From Protula sp. h YS-2021 (Eukaryota; Annelida; Polychaeta; Sabellida; Serpulidae): 64,000 nt of DNA. The translations under genes were made by a program, and so were the position numbers. The notes under the pieces were generated by a model that had not been told where the DNA came from, ran no database searches, and saw only the letters and a list, made by a program, of their open reading frames with translations. Below, piece by piece: positions 1 to 23,106 of this stretch (position 1 is the stretch's first letter; each line of letters opens with the position of its first letter). The stretch covers positions 49,076,162 to 49,140,161 of the forward strand of contig OX457031.1 of NCBI GenBank assembly GCA_949752745.1, written 5' to 3'.

Positions 1-66
1 ATACTTGGCGTCTATGCTTATTATTTATTAACGTCATCAGATTAAATATTTGATTTTGTTCCATAG

Positions 67-9025
<8,959 letters not shown>

Positions 9026-9081
9026 CACCAGCATTCCATCAGTGTGTGGAATTTATTGCGCTTCTGTGCTTCAGAGTCAGA

Positions 9082-9087
9082 AATAAA
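9082..9087 (+). promoter_or_regulatory. Polyadenylation signal AATAAA of the EGF/SEA gene
   Basis: A canonical AATAAA lies about 57 bases after the TAA stop of the EGF/SEA membrane protein gene and is the first such hexamer downstream. Confidence 0.6.
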
Positions 9088-12000
9088 TAAGTCGTTTTTA
9101 CTGTTTATTAGCTTAAATATGCTGGAGACCTTGATTTAACTTGAAAATAATTTCGTAAAATTTCTATTTGGATAATGTCCTGACACCTGTGTATGTATTT
9201 TACAGAATTGGCGGGCATTGCAGAATTCTTCACAGAGACCAAGGAATTGATTGAGCCATCCCGGTGGCAATAGAGAAACTAATGCTATTCCCAAATGATC
9301 AACTTTGCATGGCAATGTTATGATACATTTATATGTGTAAAGTATAAATCGCGTGTCGTCGTTTTTCTCTTTGTGCTATTTTTTCTAAGCCCAATAACAT
9401 GTTTTTGTTTCCAGTAAAACATTAAGCTTTTTTGTTGACAATGTCGAATTATAAGTAAACATTTTAAAAATATTACATAAATGTAACTGCCTTCATATTA
9501 ACCTTTTTTTATTATTTAAAGTATCAAGTAGATTTATGTAAAAAGATTATTATTGGTTATTCTAATCTCGACGGCTTGCTGCTTTGTTCTGTAATGTGCA
9601 CATTATTGCTCACCTTCCTAAGGTTTATGTGAACAAATTATTTATCCGTCTCGAAATAATGCGTTGAGGTGGTAGGCAGAATTAAGTTAATGAGCAGTAT
9701 TTGTATACTGTATGTGTGTTTACATGCGTTTACTTTACATCTGTACATCTTAAACTTGATTTTATTACAAAAATATACTCATGTGTTAATATTAAATTCT
9801 TGCTTTATTCAAGGCGATGAAATATCAAGTATGTCACTTACTGTATAAAAAGATAATTACTTTAAAATTATTTGGAATATATTTGTTTTGCCGAGAGAAC
9901 TAACTGCTAAAATTCGTAGATCTGCCACTGGGACCACTCAGAGGCAATTCAGTCAAATTTATTATTTCCATGTTGTTTTCATACAATTTTATATTTCCTA
10001 CAGTTTGCATGTCGTTAATGCATGCCCGGGGGAGGAGGGGGAGGTTAGGGGGAAGTGGTATATAAGAAGTATTTGTCAGATCATCCAAAAATATATTTCA
10101 TCATTTATCGAGAACAATGAGTTAAAGCGTGATACAGCACGACTTTGGTAAGTGAACGCTTTTATTCAATGAGTGATATGTTTTCTTTGAATTTCCAACT
10201 TCCATTCATCGGTCTTAAGTTAGCGCCTCTGTGTAATGGGAACTTTAGTCGATCTGAAATCAGTTCATTACAAAGAAGTTCAACAGTTTTCAGATTTTTG
10301 GTTTTGTCGAGGCAGTCTTCGCTGCCGACAATGCCGATTTATGTAAAATGCCGACCAGAGCAAAAATAAAATGCGCCGAGAGTTTCTGAAAAGAAGCCCC
10401 ACCCCCCACCTCACGCCCCCCCCCCTGCAAATTTCTCTTTGGTTTTAAAATGGTCATAATAAAAATCGTTTCCCAATAAAAGCCTCCATGCGACCTATTT
10501 TCTTGAGTACCGCTGAGTGTGTATTCTTACTGCTGTTACGGTGAATCTTTTTGCCTGCACAAGGCAAACCCTCTAATCCCGCCTCTTTTATTCTGCACAA
10601 AGCAACCCTGACGCCTCTACTGCGGAGTATTTACTCGACCCGTAGCCAGCTTTATTCCTTGGTGGGCCCCGCGGTGTTCACGAATAAGACTTTCAACAGT
10701 AAGGTAATGGAACTACCTTTTTACTCAGCCGCCAACTTTCGAGTCACAATATGTCTTTAATTTGGGTGTGATTTTTTTGCCACTGGCATCAATGTCTGCA
10801 ACCTCATGACCAGCAAAAGCAAGTCTTACACGACAAAATAAAAGATAGATTTCTTAAAGGGCGTAATATTTAAAAGAAAGCAGTGTTGACATTGTTCTAC
10901 ATATTGTAAGCAATTGTTGGTTCAATGATTGTAATAAGAATTTAATTAATATTGTTCTATCTGCACATTTTCCAGTTGTTTTGATAAGACATTGTTAGCC
11001 AAATAAAAAAAAGGTTTGAAATAAAATGTAGATATGTTCACTACTCCTCTGTTATGTAGGCGTTTCCTGCCGTAAAATGATTGTAAAACTAACTGATGTA
11101 GCAATATTCAGGCATCTAAATAAACGCAAATGCTAGAACGATCTTATTCGTATTCAACATGCAAAGCTGCTTATTCCAAACTATTCGTTCACAATGTCAA
11201 GACGAGTTGTTTTTACAACGTGTAGTATCTGTCAGTAACACTTTATTATTTAAAATAAGAATGTATCGAGCAAATAAGAATTCAGATATTTTTGTCACAG
11301 GCGAACTAACGCACTATGGACAAAGTGAACCAGTTTCGTAATCGACTCAATAGATGGCATTGACATATAGAGAATATCACAGAATTTGAATTGCAATTAG
11401 TCTCTTTTTAAATAGAATAACTATAGTGTTTTATTTCGCGAATAACAAAACATATCTGAAATTTTTATTTTCTTGATATGTGCTTATTTCAGAAAACGCC
11501 AAATATATCCCAAATACATCCCTTCCCCCTCCTTCCACTCCCCCCTCCCCCCACCAATTCTTGGGGTTGGTCGCAAAAGGAAACGAAAGCCTCAAACACA
11601 TACACAGACAAAAAAAATGTGATAAAAATACAGGTTTATTTCATATATACTTTCTAAAATACAAGATTATGCAATTCATGCATATGCAAATCAATGCAGA
11701 TTTATACATATAAACCTTTTATTATGTCTCAACAATCAAACCGAAAATAGTTTTGCAAAGAAAATGTTAACACAGACAGACTAACCCGCATTACTTAAAC
11801 ACATCCAGCCAATCATCTTTCACATTAGAGTTTGGGAAGGCCTTCTTCCTACCCCCACCCCCCCCTCAAAAAAAAAACAAACAAACAAACAAACCAAACA
11901 AACAAACAAACTGACAATTACGTCAGGTTTTGTTCAAAAACTTAAAAACTTGCACATCGAATTACATAAAAAACAGGAAACTATCTCGAAATGCAAGTAC

Positions 12001-13540
12001 TGTTTCTACTTTCCTTCATGATTTTCAGCTCATTTCAACCTTCATATACTATATTAGATCAGATATGACGAGAGAAAAAAAAACGAGTTCTATGGCGGTT
12101 GTAATGGTTTTCTCATTTTTTCACACACAACACAATGCAGACTTTGTTCAATGAGTTACCCTCTTGACATTTGTTGACCTTCCATTTCATAATGGTACAC
12201 ACCGGTAATATATGCAACTATCCCAGCTACTAAAGCAGCGGCTGTGCGCATGGGACTGTTTCCTTCAATAGGAACAAACCTTCGTGAGTAAATACTGAGA
12301 TTAATTCATTGTTAAATCTCATACATATAAATTTAAAAATTACAGAATACTCAAAAACATTTATTTAATTCAGAGGCATTAAGATACAACGGTGCTCTTG
12401 TGACCGTAGAATTGGCGACACGTAAGTTGCCACTGAAAGCCTAACATATGTAAAACGCTTGGAGGCGCACATAAAAAAGTTGGTCAGAGTTCATTATTAT
12501 GATTATGACAGAAAATGTAGCATTCGGAACACATTTACTGCGGAGCTTTTGCGGACTTGATACCAGAGTTATCACACGTTTTAGATCACGTGGCTCAGTT
12601 GATTCGTGTCCCTGAAATGCTTGGGACAAAACTACTACACAGTTTGCCGACGGCATCTCTGTACCACCGTAACTAAGATGATACAAAAAAGTTCTTGCCA
12701 TCAAACATACAGTGTGGTTCAAGAAACATTCAAATATCACATAATCTCCAATGTGCGTCAATACCCTCGTGTTGGCCAGTAACCAGGTCAATTGCTGTAC
12801 AGTTTAAAAACCTTCACATGTTCTGCCTAAACATTTATTTTAAAGAGGAAAAACACACATATAAAGCCACAAACATAATTCATGTTGGTATTTTATACAC
12901 ACACATATGTATATATTATGGGGACTTACAATACTCTTCAATGAGTACCGTGGGTAGTACAGTTATCAAATACCCAACCTGATTATAAATTATATTCAGG
13001 GAAAGTACGTGACGTCAACAAAATGATATCGTCAGAAACAAGCCTCGTTTTGATCCACCCATAACATCAACATATGGCGACCCCCCGCCCACACACACAC
13101 AAACCGCATCGTACGGTGAATCAATTTACAAAGGACAAAAGATTTACGTTTTCACTTTTTTAACTTTAGCGTTTTAACTTGAATAGTTTTATATGAACCT
13201 GCCCTGTGTTAAGTGTAGTTTCTCGTTTTATTATTTATTACCAAGATATGAAAGAAGTACTCAGTATTCAAATTCACCATGCAGTACACAATGCAAAGGT
13301 TATCTATATCGTTTTCACATGCGTTTGATATGTAAATATAAACAACACATTACATGCTTAGTCTTCTCCTCCTGTTGAATTCCTGAATACAGTTGAGTTG
13401 CCAATTACAAAATTCACAGTACTTTTGCCACAGCCAAAAGTTTACTTAACATTTTTATTAGCAGCATTTAGATTTTACAATTCACAGAAACACGCTGTGT
13501 TCTACACTGCCAAATAACCTAAAGAAATACAACATCAAAA
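9088..13540. other. Intergenic region without supported genes
   Basis: No splice-consistent exon and no ORF with recognisable protein character was found on either strand. The stretch contains C-rich runs near 10400 and 11520, an (AAAC)n run at about 11876-11910 and otherwise AT-rich unique sequence. Confidence 0.6.
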
Positions 13541-13544
13541 CAAT

Positions 13545-13850
13545 GCTGATTATTTACCAAGCAGCACGCCATCAGCGTAGATCTTACCTGTGAACGCCGG
13601 CTATTTACCAGTCTGCACGCGATCAACGTAGATCTTACCTTTGCACTCCGGCTATTTACCCGGCCGCACGCGATCAGCGTAGATCTTACCTGTGAACGCC
13701 GGCTATTTACCAAGCAGCACGCCATCAGCGTAGATCTTACCTGTGAACGCCGGCTATTTACCAGTCTGCACGCGATCAACGTAAATCTTACCTTTGAACG
13801 CCCGCTATTTACCCAGCCGCACGCAATCATCGTAGATCTCACCATCGAAG
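13545..13850. repeat. 51-bp minisatellite, about six units
   Basis: Units of 51 bp share the core GATCTTACCT followed by a Gly/Ala-type GC-rich stretch and CTATTTACC. They occur in alternating variants (CAGCACGCCATCAGCG, TCTGCACGCGATCAACG, GGCCGCACGCGATCAGCG), giving a three-unit higher-order period of about 153 bp. Because 51 is a multiple of three, the minus strand stays open across the array (a 17-residue repeat). No codon or domain evidence makes this a gene. Confidence 0.9.
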
Positions 13851-16800
13851 ATCTCCACGCTGTCTTCCTACACAATACCTATAGCCTGCAATGTGTGCTA
13901 TGTCCAAACTGCAGATTGACTTAGATGCGTGACATCGTTATAATACCTAGACATAAGACAGCACAATGGGGGGATACTGGACACAACTACTCCTGTGCCT
14001 GGTACAGAAGACAGTATAATACAAGTTACAAAGCTGTTCATCGAAATACATGCAAAAACTCTCAAAAACTTGCAGAGCAATTACAGATATGTGTATATGC
14101 CTAATGTGGTCTAGATACATGTACCCAAATACACCTTGCGACTATAACAGCGCCCCAGCTCAGCCTCTTTATGATTACTTAAGTACAGCGTTATAAATGT
14201 CAGTATACAGAGATGATCCATAAATCGAGCTAACATTTTCTTATTACAGTACAGTCAGATAACCACAGAATAAAGAATTGCTAACAAGCCCTTTGGATAA
14301 CGGGGTTGTTACAAATGTTGAATTTTTGCACAACATATTGAACAGAAATTAAATGCAATTTTTTTGCCAATTGAGTTCCAGCTATGCTATGATCGTAAAG
14401 ACGCATTGAGATTGTTTTTTCCTTGAGAAACATCAAAAGCCGCGAATCACGTAGTGAACAGAAAGGGCCAATCCCGACACACTACTGTACCGTCCTCCAA
14501 TGTCAACGCACTATGGCCCCTGGGAAAAGCGTTATTTTTTTAACTTCAAAGAAGTGACTGCCTTTTCCGCCAGTACGCCATGAACTGTCTTGTGTTTAGC
14601 CGGTCTGTTCTTTCTAAGGTCACTTACAACCCGAAACACTAAATTAAATTTATTTCTAAACAAATAAAAATAGAAAAAAAAAAAGAAAAAAAAAGAACAA
14701 ATAAAGCCAGATCTTTTTTTTCTAAATGATCATTTGTTGTAATAAAGTAAAAAATATGCGAGAATAACACAGTGCAAGAAAACTAGGCCTACCACCCCCT
14801 CTCTCCCCCCCCCCCCCCACGCCCTAAAGCAATACCCAGTGAAAAGTCCTAGAAAGAGCATTTTTTTCAGGATAAAAACTTCAAAGGTAAAATTTGATGC
14901 GATCTTCGAGTATTGATAATCTCCAAAGCCTGTAACAGTATAAAAAACAGAAACAATAGCACCATCAAAATGTCGTAATTGCATTTCAATTGCAATTACA
15001 TAATAATGGAATTACCAGCAAATAACAGCTATTTCACAGCTAGAGTAGTAAACGTCGTTATAGCCCCATTTACATCAAACAAGGGCGCTAGGGGGGGGGG
15101 GGGGGTGGATGGCAGCTCACCGCCGTAACGTTCCGTCTCAACCAAATCACCACGCAATCAATCCATTAAGTTTCCGCTACGCATTTTCTAACACGTCCGA
15201 CGTTAGTACTGAGTCTAGAACAGCGTGATTTTTATGATTACAAAGTTTCAATCTACGTGCCTACATGGCAAGGAGGCCATAATCGACTGTACTGTAGATA
15301 TTCTGTGTAGGACTTTGGGACTGTTATTAAATGTTTCTAAGTAACTTTGATAGTCCTAATTCACACAGAACAACTCAAACAATTCGAATAAAAGAAACCC
15401 GCTCTATTTCTAACACAAAGAAAAAATGACTACTGCCTCACCAGATCTATTTACTTCCCCCATAAAACCACACACAACCCTCTCGACCCCTTCCAAAGCT
15501 GACTCAAAACGACACAATTGCACCCATATACGTAATCCCATTGAAGCCTGCGCCTACTACATAAAGCCTATGTTACATAAAATCTCGAAGCTCAGTTCTA
15601 AAAATAAGCCCAATTAATTTGGCAATCAGGTATTTTCTGTCGAGGTCTTATGTGCTATTTTCCTAGATTTAAAAACAGACTTCCTCAGTTATATAAATAT
15701 AGACTAGTTGACTTTATTGCCTAAATTTTTGATTGCAGAGGCGAAACAGGGATCGAATCCCAAACGAGAGCACAACTCGACTCCAATCAAGTGATTTCAA
15801 GCACGTGACTCGGCTCGTTTGCCATAAATCGGCTCGTTTGCCATAAATCGGCTCGTTTGCCATAAATCGGCTCGTCTGCCATACGCCTGATCCGACACCG
15901 CATTTCTCTGTCTACCTGCACTCCTTTATTAACTATTTCCTATCATTTACTTTTATTTTACATGTTTGCTTTTTGTCACAGAGCAAGTTTATTGAAAAAG
16001 CCATAAAAACCTGGAACAGTTTGTGCTCGGAAATGGCTAAAAATTCTACGTCTAATCTTTTTATTGTTTACTCTATGGGGAACTTTTACGCAGGTTGTGT
16101 TGACGATATGTTTGGAAAAAGCCGGCTTTTCAAACAAATCAGAGTTTCCCTTTGGTGTAAAACGGAATACTGTAGATAGCCATGAAATTTGGCCATCATG
16201 GTAGAACACACGTGATTTATTAAACTCAAAGTGCCTCCTCCCACCCCTATCCCTAAAAAACCACCCTTAAGCAAACATTTAAACAACTGAGTCATGCACT
16301 TAAAGTGTACATCAATTCTACCCTCGTCTACAAAATATTGTAAATAATACTTCACATATCCATGCAGTAATGGTACGCAGATCAAAATACAGGGGTCTCT
16401 ACTATTTTTTTTCTTTTGAAAATGTGATCATTTGACTACCGTTTATGATTGCCGTTTCATTATCGTAAACGCCTCCTTTTATTATCGTAAACGACTCCAC
16501 GTCTTATTACGTCGCCTTATTTTTGTCCACTTTACTGCCACCACACCAGGAGGCGAAGGTGTTTTCTCAAAGATGTGTTGTGCCGTTGTCCAGCTGTAGA
16601 ATCCTCAACGAATATGAACGCCATATTATAACAAACGATATTTATGCGAGTCTGACATCTGGTTCTGAGCTAACTTGGATTTGATTGTTTTTCTTTTTAT
16701 TTATTATTTAAAACTTTAGGATAGTTTTTTTCTGTTTTGACATATTTTTGTGCTTGAGAATTTTGTTGTCAGTTGTCAGAATGATAACCAAGAAAGATGA

Positions 16801-17332
16801 CGTATCACGCATTTACTTGTCAAAAAAATCAGCAGCCCAATGGAACTTCGTAGCCAATCAGAATGGAGCATTTTATCTGTTGCTTAATGGGTCAAGGTCT
16901 CTGAGTGAGAAGTCATCCGGCGCAAACGATAAGCCGCTGCTGAATCCCGTCTGAAAAATAAACCAACGACTAGGTGAAAAAATAAGCCAACGACTTAGTG
17001 AAAAGCAACCAACGACTATGGAGAAAAAAATAACAAGTCGTTATCCTAACTGAAATGCAAGAAGAAATGAACGCATGGCTCTTTTTTTTTCAATCACATC
17101 TAAGGAAAGGTAACAAAGTACTTAATGCATAGTAACTAACGATAATTTCAGCTGAATATGCAATAAGTGACTCCGTCTTTACTTGCGTATTTTATGTAAA
17201 CTCATAAGTCAAAAGAATAAAATGGAGGAGAGCGTTTTTAATCATTCTTTGCTCCACGATTTTTTTTGTTGTTGTCTGGTTTAGGAAAACTGTCTCGCCC
17301 CCCCCCCTCATCTCCCACACTAGGTTGGGCAC
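13851..17332. other. Intergenic region downstream of the GULP1-like gene
   Basis: Apart from the 19-bp tandem repeat at 15812-15883, a G-run near 15091 and poly-A/poly-C runs near 14680 and 14800, no gene is supported. The terminal exon of the minus-strand GULP1-like gene should lie here but could not be identified. Confidence 0.5.
15812..15883. repeat. 19-bp tandem repeat, four units
   Basis: Four near-identical copies of GGCTCGTTTGCCATAAATC in direct tandem; the last has one substitution and lacks its end. Confidence 0.9.
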
Positions 17333-20300
17333 CTGTAAATCCATCAATTCGTTGTCCATTCGTTGAATCTCCTTGTCAATCTGGGCGTTACTAGGGGCGG
17401 GACTAAATGAACTCATTCCAAACGCATCCACATTTCCGTTCTGTCTCTCACCTACAAAACAAAAACATCCAGTTTCTTTTTTTTTTTAAAATAATTCCAC
17501 GCTCCAGATTGTTTCACATCGTACCGAGCAGTGTTTAGGAACATATTCATTTACTTCCATAATATCCAAAATCATGTAGTCTGTCTCATTTCCTCTGATA
17601 TCAAGCATCACTGGTTTCCCCAAGCTTAATCAACAGATCCTCCAGAAGAAATATATTTCTCGACGATAAAATGTAGCAAATTGAGCGCTTGGAGCATTTT
17701 AACGAGAAGTTTTTTCACGAATTCGTATAAGCAGCAACATTTTCAAAAAACACTCCAAATAGAGCAAACGCAATTTGCCAAAAGCCACCCTACTTTCGTT
17801 TGCCTTTATACTGAAAGGCTTGAAAGCCATTTTTAAATACCTTGGCCATTCTGGGCTGGCGTTAAAGCTGAGTCAAAAGGATTTGCATCAGTACCCGACG
17901 CCTCTTTGCCGGGTGTGAAAGGCGTTTGGCCGAAAGCATCAACTTCTCCTGTTCGCAGCCAAAAGAATAAAAAATAAACGAAAACTTTGTTATTGTATGT
18001 TCGTAACTGGAATAACAGTCAGATTAACCCCAGTTCCATTCAATAAGGAAAATACCTTTTGTACACATGAAGTATGCGTGATCAAGTTATTTGTGATGCC
18101 CCTTACCACACATGACAGCTCTTATAACGTGGTCCCATTTTCTTTAAGCTTACGGTTCCTTTAATCCACTGCAGCAGTTCTTGTCTATTTACATTTGATT
18201 GTGCAAATTGCAGAGTACGTGTGGCACATAGTGCCCACGTGATTATTTAAATGACCTTGACCGCCGCACTGACCTTGACCTGAGGTAAATGCTGATGGTG
18301 ACTTAGGTACATTGTTTCTTTGAGGCACGGGAGGCGGAGGTGTTACTGCAAAAGGAAACGGTAAATTTCTCAATAAGTGAAAACTAAAAACCGATGAAAC
18401 AAATAATTTAATTCAAGCCTTCGAAAATATGAAAAAAATTATAATCATTTTAATTCCACACCGGGAGTAATTATGCTATATGTCTGATCAAACAATCTGC
18501 TTTTGTTTTTGTAATAATTCCTGAGTCTCAAATCTTTAATTTCCAAGCGTCGTCGGTCCAATAACTCATTTCGCTAGTTAGTCCATGAATAAAACGTCCA
18601 ACGGGACATTCCTAAACTCACATATAGGCATGCCGCTCGGGTGCATTGGCAAGGGAGAACCGTTGTTTTGTTTCGCGGATTTTGATTCGTTGGCTAACTC
18701 CTCGTCCAGAACGAGATTTTCCAGCTTTCGCCCCACAGCTGGTTCCTGTGACACTTGTCTGGTTGTCTGTTTCTGTTCACATGAAATCAGACAGCTTTTC
18801 TTTCCATGTACTTGCTGCTTCTATTTTATACTGCACTGCTCAAAGCTTTGCAAAGAATATCCAATGTATGTTACCATGACTGCCATTTGGTTTGTTTATT
18901 ATGACATTATTTATAAATACAATACATTTTGACAGGGGACCAGGTATTCAGTTTTATACCCTATACCGGAAATGCATTTCCACAAATACATTTTTAAAAA
19001 GGCGTTTTATTCTTTATTCTTTTTTTTTTTTTTTTTGTTTCTTTCTTTTACCATCTAAGGGGAAAAAGGAGGAGAGGGGGGAGAGCAGAGACTTGTATGG
19101 TAACTGCAAGTTCTTACATTCAAGGCATTTCTGTCAATCTCCTGTAAGACCTGCGGGTCAATGCATCGCTCCAAGTCAGCCACTCGCGACTTCAGCTCTA
19201 AGTTCTCTTTCGTCAGCTGTTGTACCTGCGATATCATAAGGACATAAAACGCTAAGAGGCGTGGATCTAGTTCCAAAGAAGAAGTTACGCAAAGGGAGGG
19301 GGGGGGGGGGCAGTAGACCCAGCATTCATAGAAAATACAACACAAACATGACGACACCTGATACGCGATCATATGCCAAAAAATTCCTTTTGGCTGACGA
19401 AACATTAAATCCAACGGGTTTTGTTTAATCTGAATAGTTTACGAGAAGCAAACTTACTAACCCCCAATAATCCGCGCAGCGCGATTCATGTAAGTATTAT
19501 CAATCGCTCTTTGTATAAATACGACTGCCTTTCTTGTGTCTGGCAAAAATCGAAAAGCTTCTGAAGCACACAGTGGAAAACTTTCAGCTTTTTGCTACCC
19601 CGGACCCCCAAACATACTCTATTATGGAGAACAGTATTAAAGAAAAAAAACCGAACCTTTTTCTGCAGCAAAAGGTATTGTTTCCGCATATCCACATCTT
19701 TCGTGGATTTCTCTATGAACTTCTTATACGCCAAATCAAACGCCTGACCAATCGTCAACGTGATTTCCTCCGCCTGCCAATCAAAACTTAGCCAGTCAAA
19801 GATATGCACATCACATCACTTTGTTTACTTCTCGGTATTGGATATTTGTTTGGATACAGTTTAAGGTTGTATATAACTGTTCAAGTGGTCGAACAACGCT
19901 AATCTGTCTTGTTGATTTGAACATACCGGTTTTACTTTGCTCTGATTTTTTCCATACGTTACTATGTGTTACTGCGTCACTCGCTGTGGGATAATTCATC
20001 TAGCAGTTCTCCCCGCGCATGCGCGTCATACTTACACATTTCTCGCTGTCGAAGACGAAGCACTTGTGTTGGTTCGTGTCTTGGTCTTTGGCTATGAATG
20101 TAAACACACGTTTGTCTGACTTATCGTCGGCGCAGTACGACATCCGGTGTAACGGGTACCTGTGCTGCATGACCTTCAACAAACCACACTGGTGAAGCAG
20201 GAGGAGGAGAAAAGGAAAAAGAAGTAGGAGGAGAAGGAGAAAAGGAAAGAGAAGTAGTAGGAGAAGGAGGAGAAAAGGAAAAAGAAAGTACGAGGAGGAG

Positions 20301-21358
20301 GAGGAGCAGAAGAAGAAGAAGAAGAAGAAGAAGAAGTTTCGAACACCACTGAGAACGTTCCTGACTCATGTTTCCAAAGCTTTTTCCCATACAAATTTAT
20401 TTTGTTAGTTCTGAACACAAGACAACATAGAAACGTTTACTTAGTTATTTTTCTATAAAATTTAATCGCTTAAAATTCTAGAAGTAATTTGCCATTCCGA
20501 TTTGACAAATTCTTCCCCCTAAAAATGTGAATTTGCTTCTTTTACCCCTCTTTAATTAGGCAGAATCGCAGGCAGACACAGAGAACGGATCTTCGATGGA
20601 CACCAGTTACCTTGTATTTTGGTTCTTGTATGGTGACTCCATCGACACTGATGGTTAGCTCCACTTTGGGTGGCTTTTGCCCTTCTGCCTTTTTTATCTG
20701 TTTGTTGAATTTCATTTTACGAATGGCCTCCTTCACAACGTCTGTTCCTTTTGGCGCATCCACTTCTACAAAGCCAAGAAACTGCAAACAGAATAATCTA
20801 ATAGATTACACACGAGTAAAACGCAAAACTTCATTGAAAAAAAATAAACAAACAATGAAACTCAAAATGTTCAGGCAATGACGGCATCACTCACTGTATT
20901 ACCTCTTCTTGTTACAGTTGTTTGTTTCCAAGCAAATTTCAAATCTGCCAAAATGTGAATGATAGGTGTTGGCAGGTACACAGAACATGAAATTCTACAT
21001 CACCTTGACATTGTAAACAATGTGACCTCTCAGCAGGGCTTCCGGTGGATGTACCCATGTTTTGGCCCCTATGAACAATAGCAATCACACTATCGAAATT
21101 AAAATTTAATTTCACCACGTAAAATGACACGCTACCGACTGACAATCACATTTAATTCTAGTATCTAATTTTATTATACGATAATAGATCAATGACTGGT
21201 CAAAGCTTATTTTTTTTCATCAGTGCGAAAGGTTGTGAAACCATTACAATAACAACTTTTCGACCGTTAGAAATTCCCCAACGATCTCATTGAGCTTCGA
21301 CGTACTAATTTACAACCTTGATATACTCACCTTTCCTGCTGCCAAGGTGCTTGTTCAT
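17333..21358 (-). CDS. GULP1: GULP1/CED-6 engulfment adaptor (PTB domain), 3' end incomplete
   Basis: Ten minus-strand exons with consistent phases: 21331-21358 (ATG at 21358), 21004-21068, 20611-20781, 20036-20173, 19657-19773, 19118-19225, 18622-18745, 18274-18345, 17841-17948, 17333-17451; 350 codons. The start MNKHLGSRK, the segment [18 protein letters not shown] and then [39 protein letters not shown] and [18 protein letters not shown] match the PTB domain of the GULP1/CED-6 family. It is followed by a Leu/Lys/Glu-rich coiled coil (exons at 19657 and 19118), a proline-rich stretch (PPPPVPQ) and two DAFG segments, one near an NPF motif. Known family role: cytoplasmic adaptor that binds NPXY tails of engulfment receptors (CED-1/LRP1 type) and self-associates through the coiled coil. 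The last exon (LDPL-type C terminus in relatives) was not found downstream of 17333. Confidence 0.93.
20190..20340. repeat. Polypurine GAGGAGAAA-type microsatellite in a GULP1-like intron
   Basis: About 150 bases made almost only of G and A on the plus strand, with GGAGAAGGA/GGAAAAAGAAG variants ending in a (GAA)n run. It lies just upstream of the exon at 20036-20173 on the minus strand, so the transcript carries a long polypyrimidine tract before that acceptor. Reading frames across it (poly-Ser/Leu/Phe) are not genes. Confidence 0.85.
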
Positions 21359-21760
21359 TTTGACAATAATGCTCTCTGTCTGTTTTTTGCTTTATAGAAC
21401 AGTCCAGTCTTAAATCTGTCTCCCACGGACCCTTCCTTAATTAACCGGATTTAGCAGGCCTGATTAAAATAAAGAAAACATTGACCGTTATCCACCCACG
21501 CAAATAATTGCAACTTACAAGTATTTATACAATAGTGAGCTCTTTTCCTACAAAAAAATACTCATTGCTTATTGCAGTGCCTGAAATCAAACAAGATAAC
21601 AACAAGCCCGGAATGTGAGTGGTTGAGTGTAAAAGAAATGGAAAGCAGGAAAGTGCTAATTAAATCCCCGAATGTTTGCTTTGCTAACTGAATATGCGAT
21701 ACGGAACTTGAATGTGGAAACATACATCAACGATATCCTGATATCCTACCACTTCGAGGC

Positions 21761-22004
21761 AGCACCACTTATACTTCGAAGCAGTACCACTTATACTTCG
21801 ACACAGCACCACTTATACTTCGAGGGAGCGCCAATTATACTTCGAGAGAGTACCACTTATATTTCGAGACAGCAACACTTATACTTCGACGGAGCACCAC
21901 TTATACTTCGAAGCAGCACCACTTATACTTCGAGGAAGCACCACTTATACTTCGAGGCAGCACCACTTATGCTTCGAGGAAGCACCACTTATACTCCGAG
22001 GGAG
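21761..22004. repeat. 22-bp minisatellite, about eleven units
   Basis: Direct tandem copies of a 22-bp unit based on AGCACCACTTATACTTCGAG plus two variable bases, with scattered substitutions. The open plus-strand frame over it only reflects the repeat. Confidence 0.92.
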
Positions 22005-22079
22005 GACATGACACCAAAGTTGAAGTAGATTTATGAGCCAAAACATTTCAAACTCCTACGGATCGCAGATAAGCAGGGA

Positions 22080-23106
22080 TTTTTCTTGCTCTGTTAACCA
22101 ATGCTGCCGTGGACGCAGTGACGATCGAAGCATTGCTTCCACGAGAATTTCAATGCGTCCATGACGCAATCAGAGCGTCCGGTAGCAAAGTTCACGTATA
22201 CATCAATTCTCGGACTATAACCACGTTTTATAATCCGATTTTTCCATACAAAACCCCTCCTGTGGCTTATAGTCCGGTAGGGTTAATTATGGTCCAGACA
22301 CTTCTGAGAAAATCTTTAAGAAGCCATATTTACAATGGCAAAAATAAACAAACTATTTTAGTGCTTTTATTTAGCATTTTTCATTCGTCCTTTACAAACA
22401 TAAATGTAGGAGTATCTCAGTTGATCTAACTGAGAGTTTATATCTGTCCAATGTACTAAATGATCAAGACTTTCATAGTTTATATTCGACCAGGGTGCCG
22501 TTTATAGTCCGGTAAGCCAAACATTTTTTTTTGGGATGGGTTATTTTGGGTAAGTGCTGCTAATTGTCCCAGGTGGCTTATATTGTGGGAATATCGGTAT
22601 TTAGAATATTAAGATTGGCCACAGTTAAATTCAAACACTATACACAAATTTCCATTCAACCTTTGTATTGCGACCAGTAAATATTCCACCAAAAAACTGA
22701 TATGCTTATCGAATGTTGATTTTATAATTTTATAATTGGACATAACATATGAAAAAAATGATGCGTCCAAGCGGACGCATTCATGCTGAAAGCAATGCTT
22801 CCTGGGCAAAATCAATGCTTCCTGTAAGCAGGAAGCAGAGCAAAAAAAATCCCTGGATAAGCACTGTCAACAACCCCGATGCATGTAAAAATCACAATTG
22901 CATGCTCAAAAACTGGTCGAGTGCTTAAGAAAGATATCTTGGAATGATTCTTGGCTCAGTTCAAAAGAGTTCTATATTTTTGTTTTGCTTACATTCAATT
23001 TTACTTTTTATGCTTTGACCTTTTTTTGTAACAGACACACAATGTATATCCGGATACAGGTCGTGACAGCAATTGAATTTTTACATTTGTTTTTATATGA
23101 TTATAT

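Noticed and set aside
9206..9273. Possible alternative last exon after TTTACAG, reading ELAGIAEFFTE
   Set aside because: It lies beyond the stop and polyadenylation signal of the gene; its likeness to exon 16 (ELAGVAIGG) is only about a dozen bases and may be a small duplication.
13519..13875. 118-aa minus-strand ORF as a gene
   Set aside because: It is entirely accounted for by the 51-bp minisatellite; no start context, domain or flanking exon supports it.
15091..15106. Poly-G and poly-C runs as G-quadruplex regulatory sites
   Set aside because: They are single homopolymers without the four-tract pattern or gene context.
21672..22028. 118-aa plus-strand ORF
   Set aside because: It is made of the 22-bp array.
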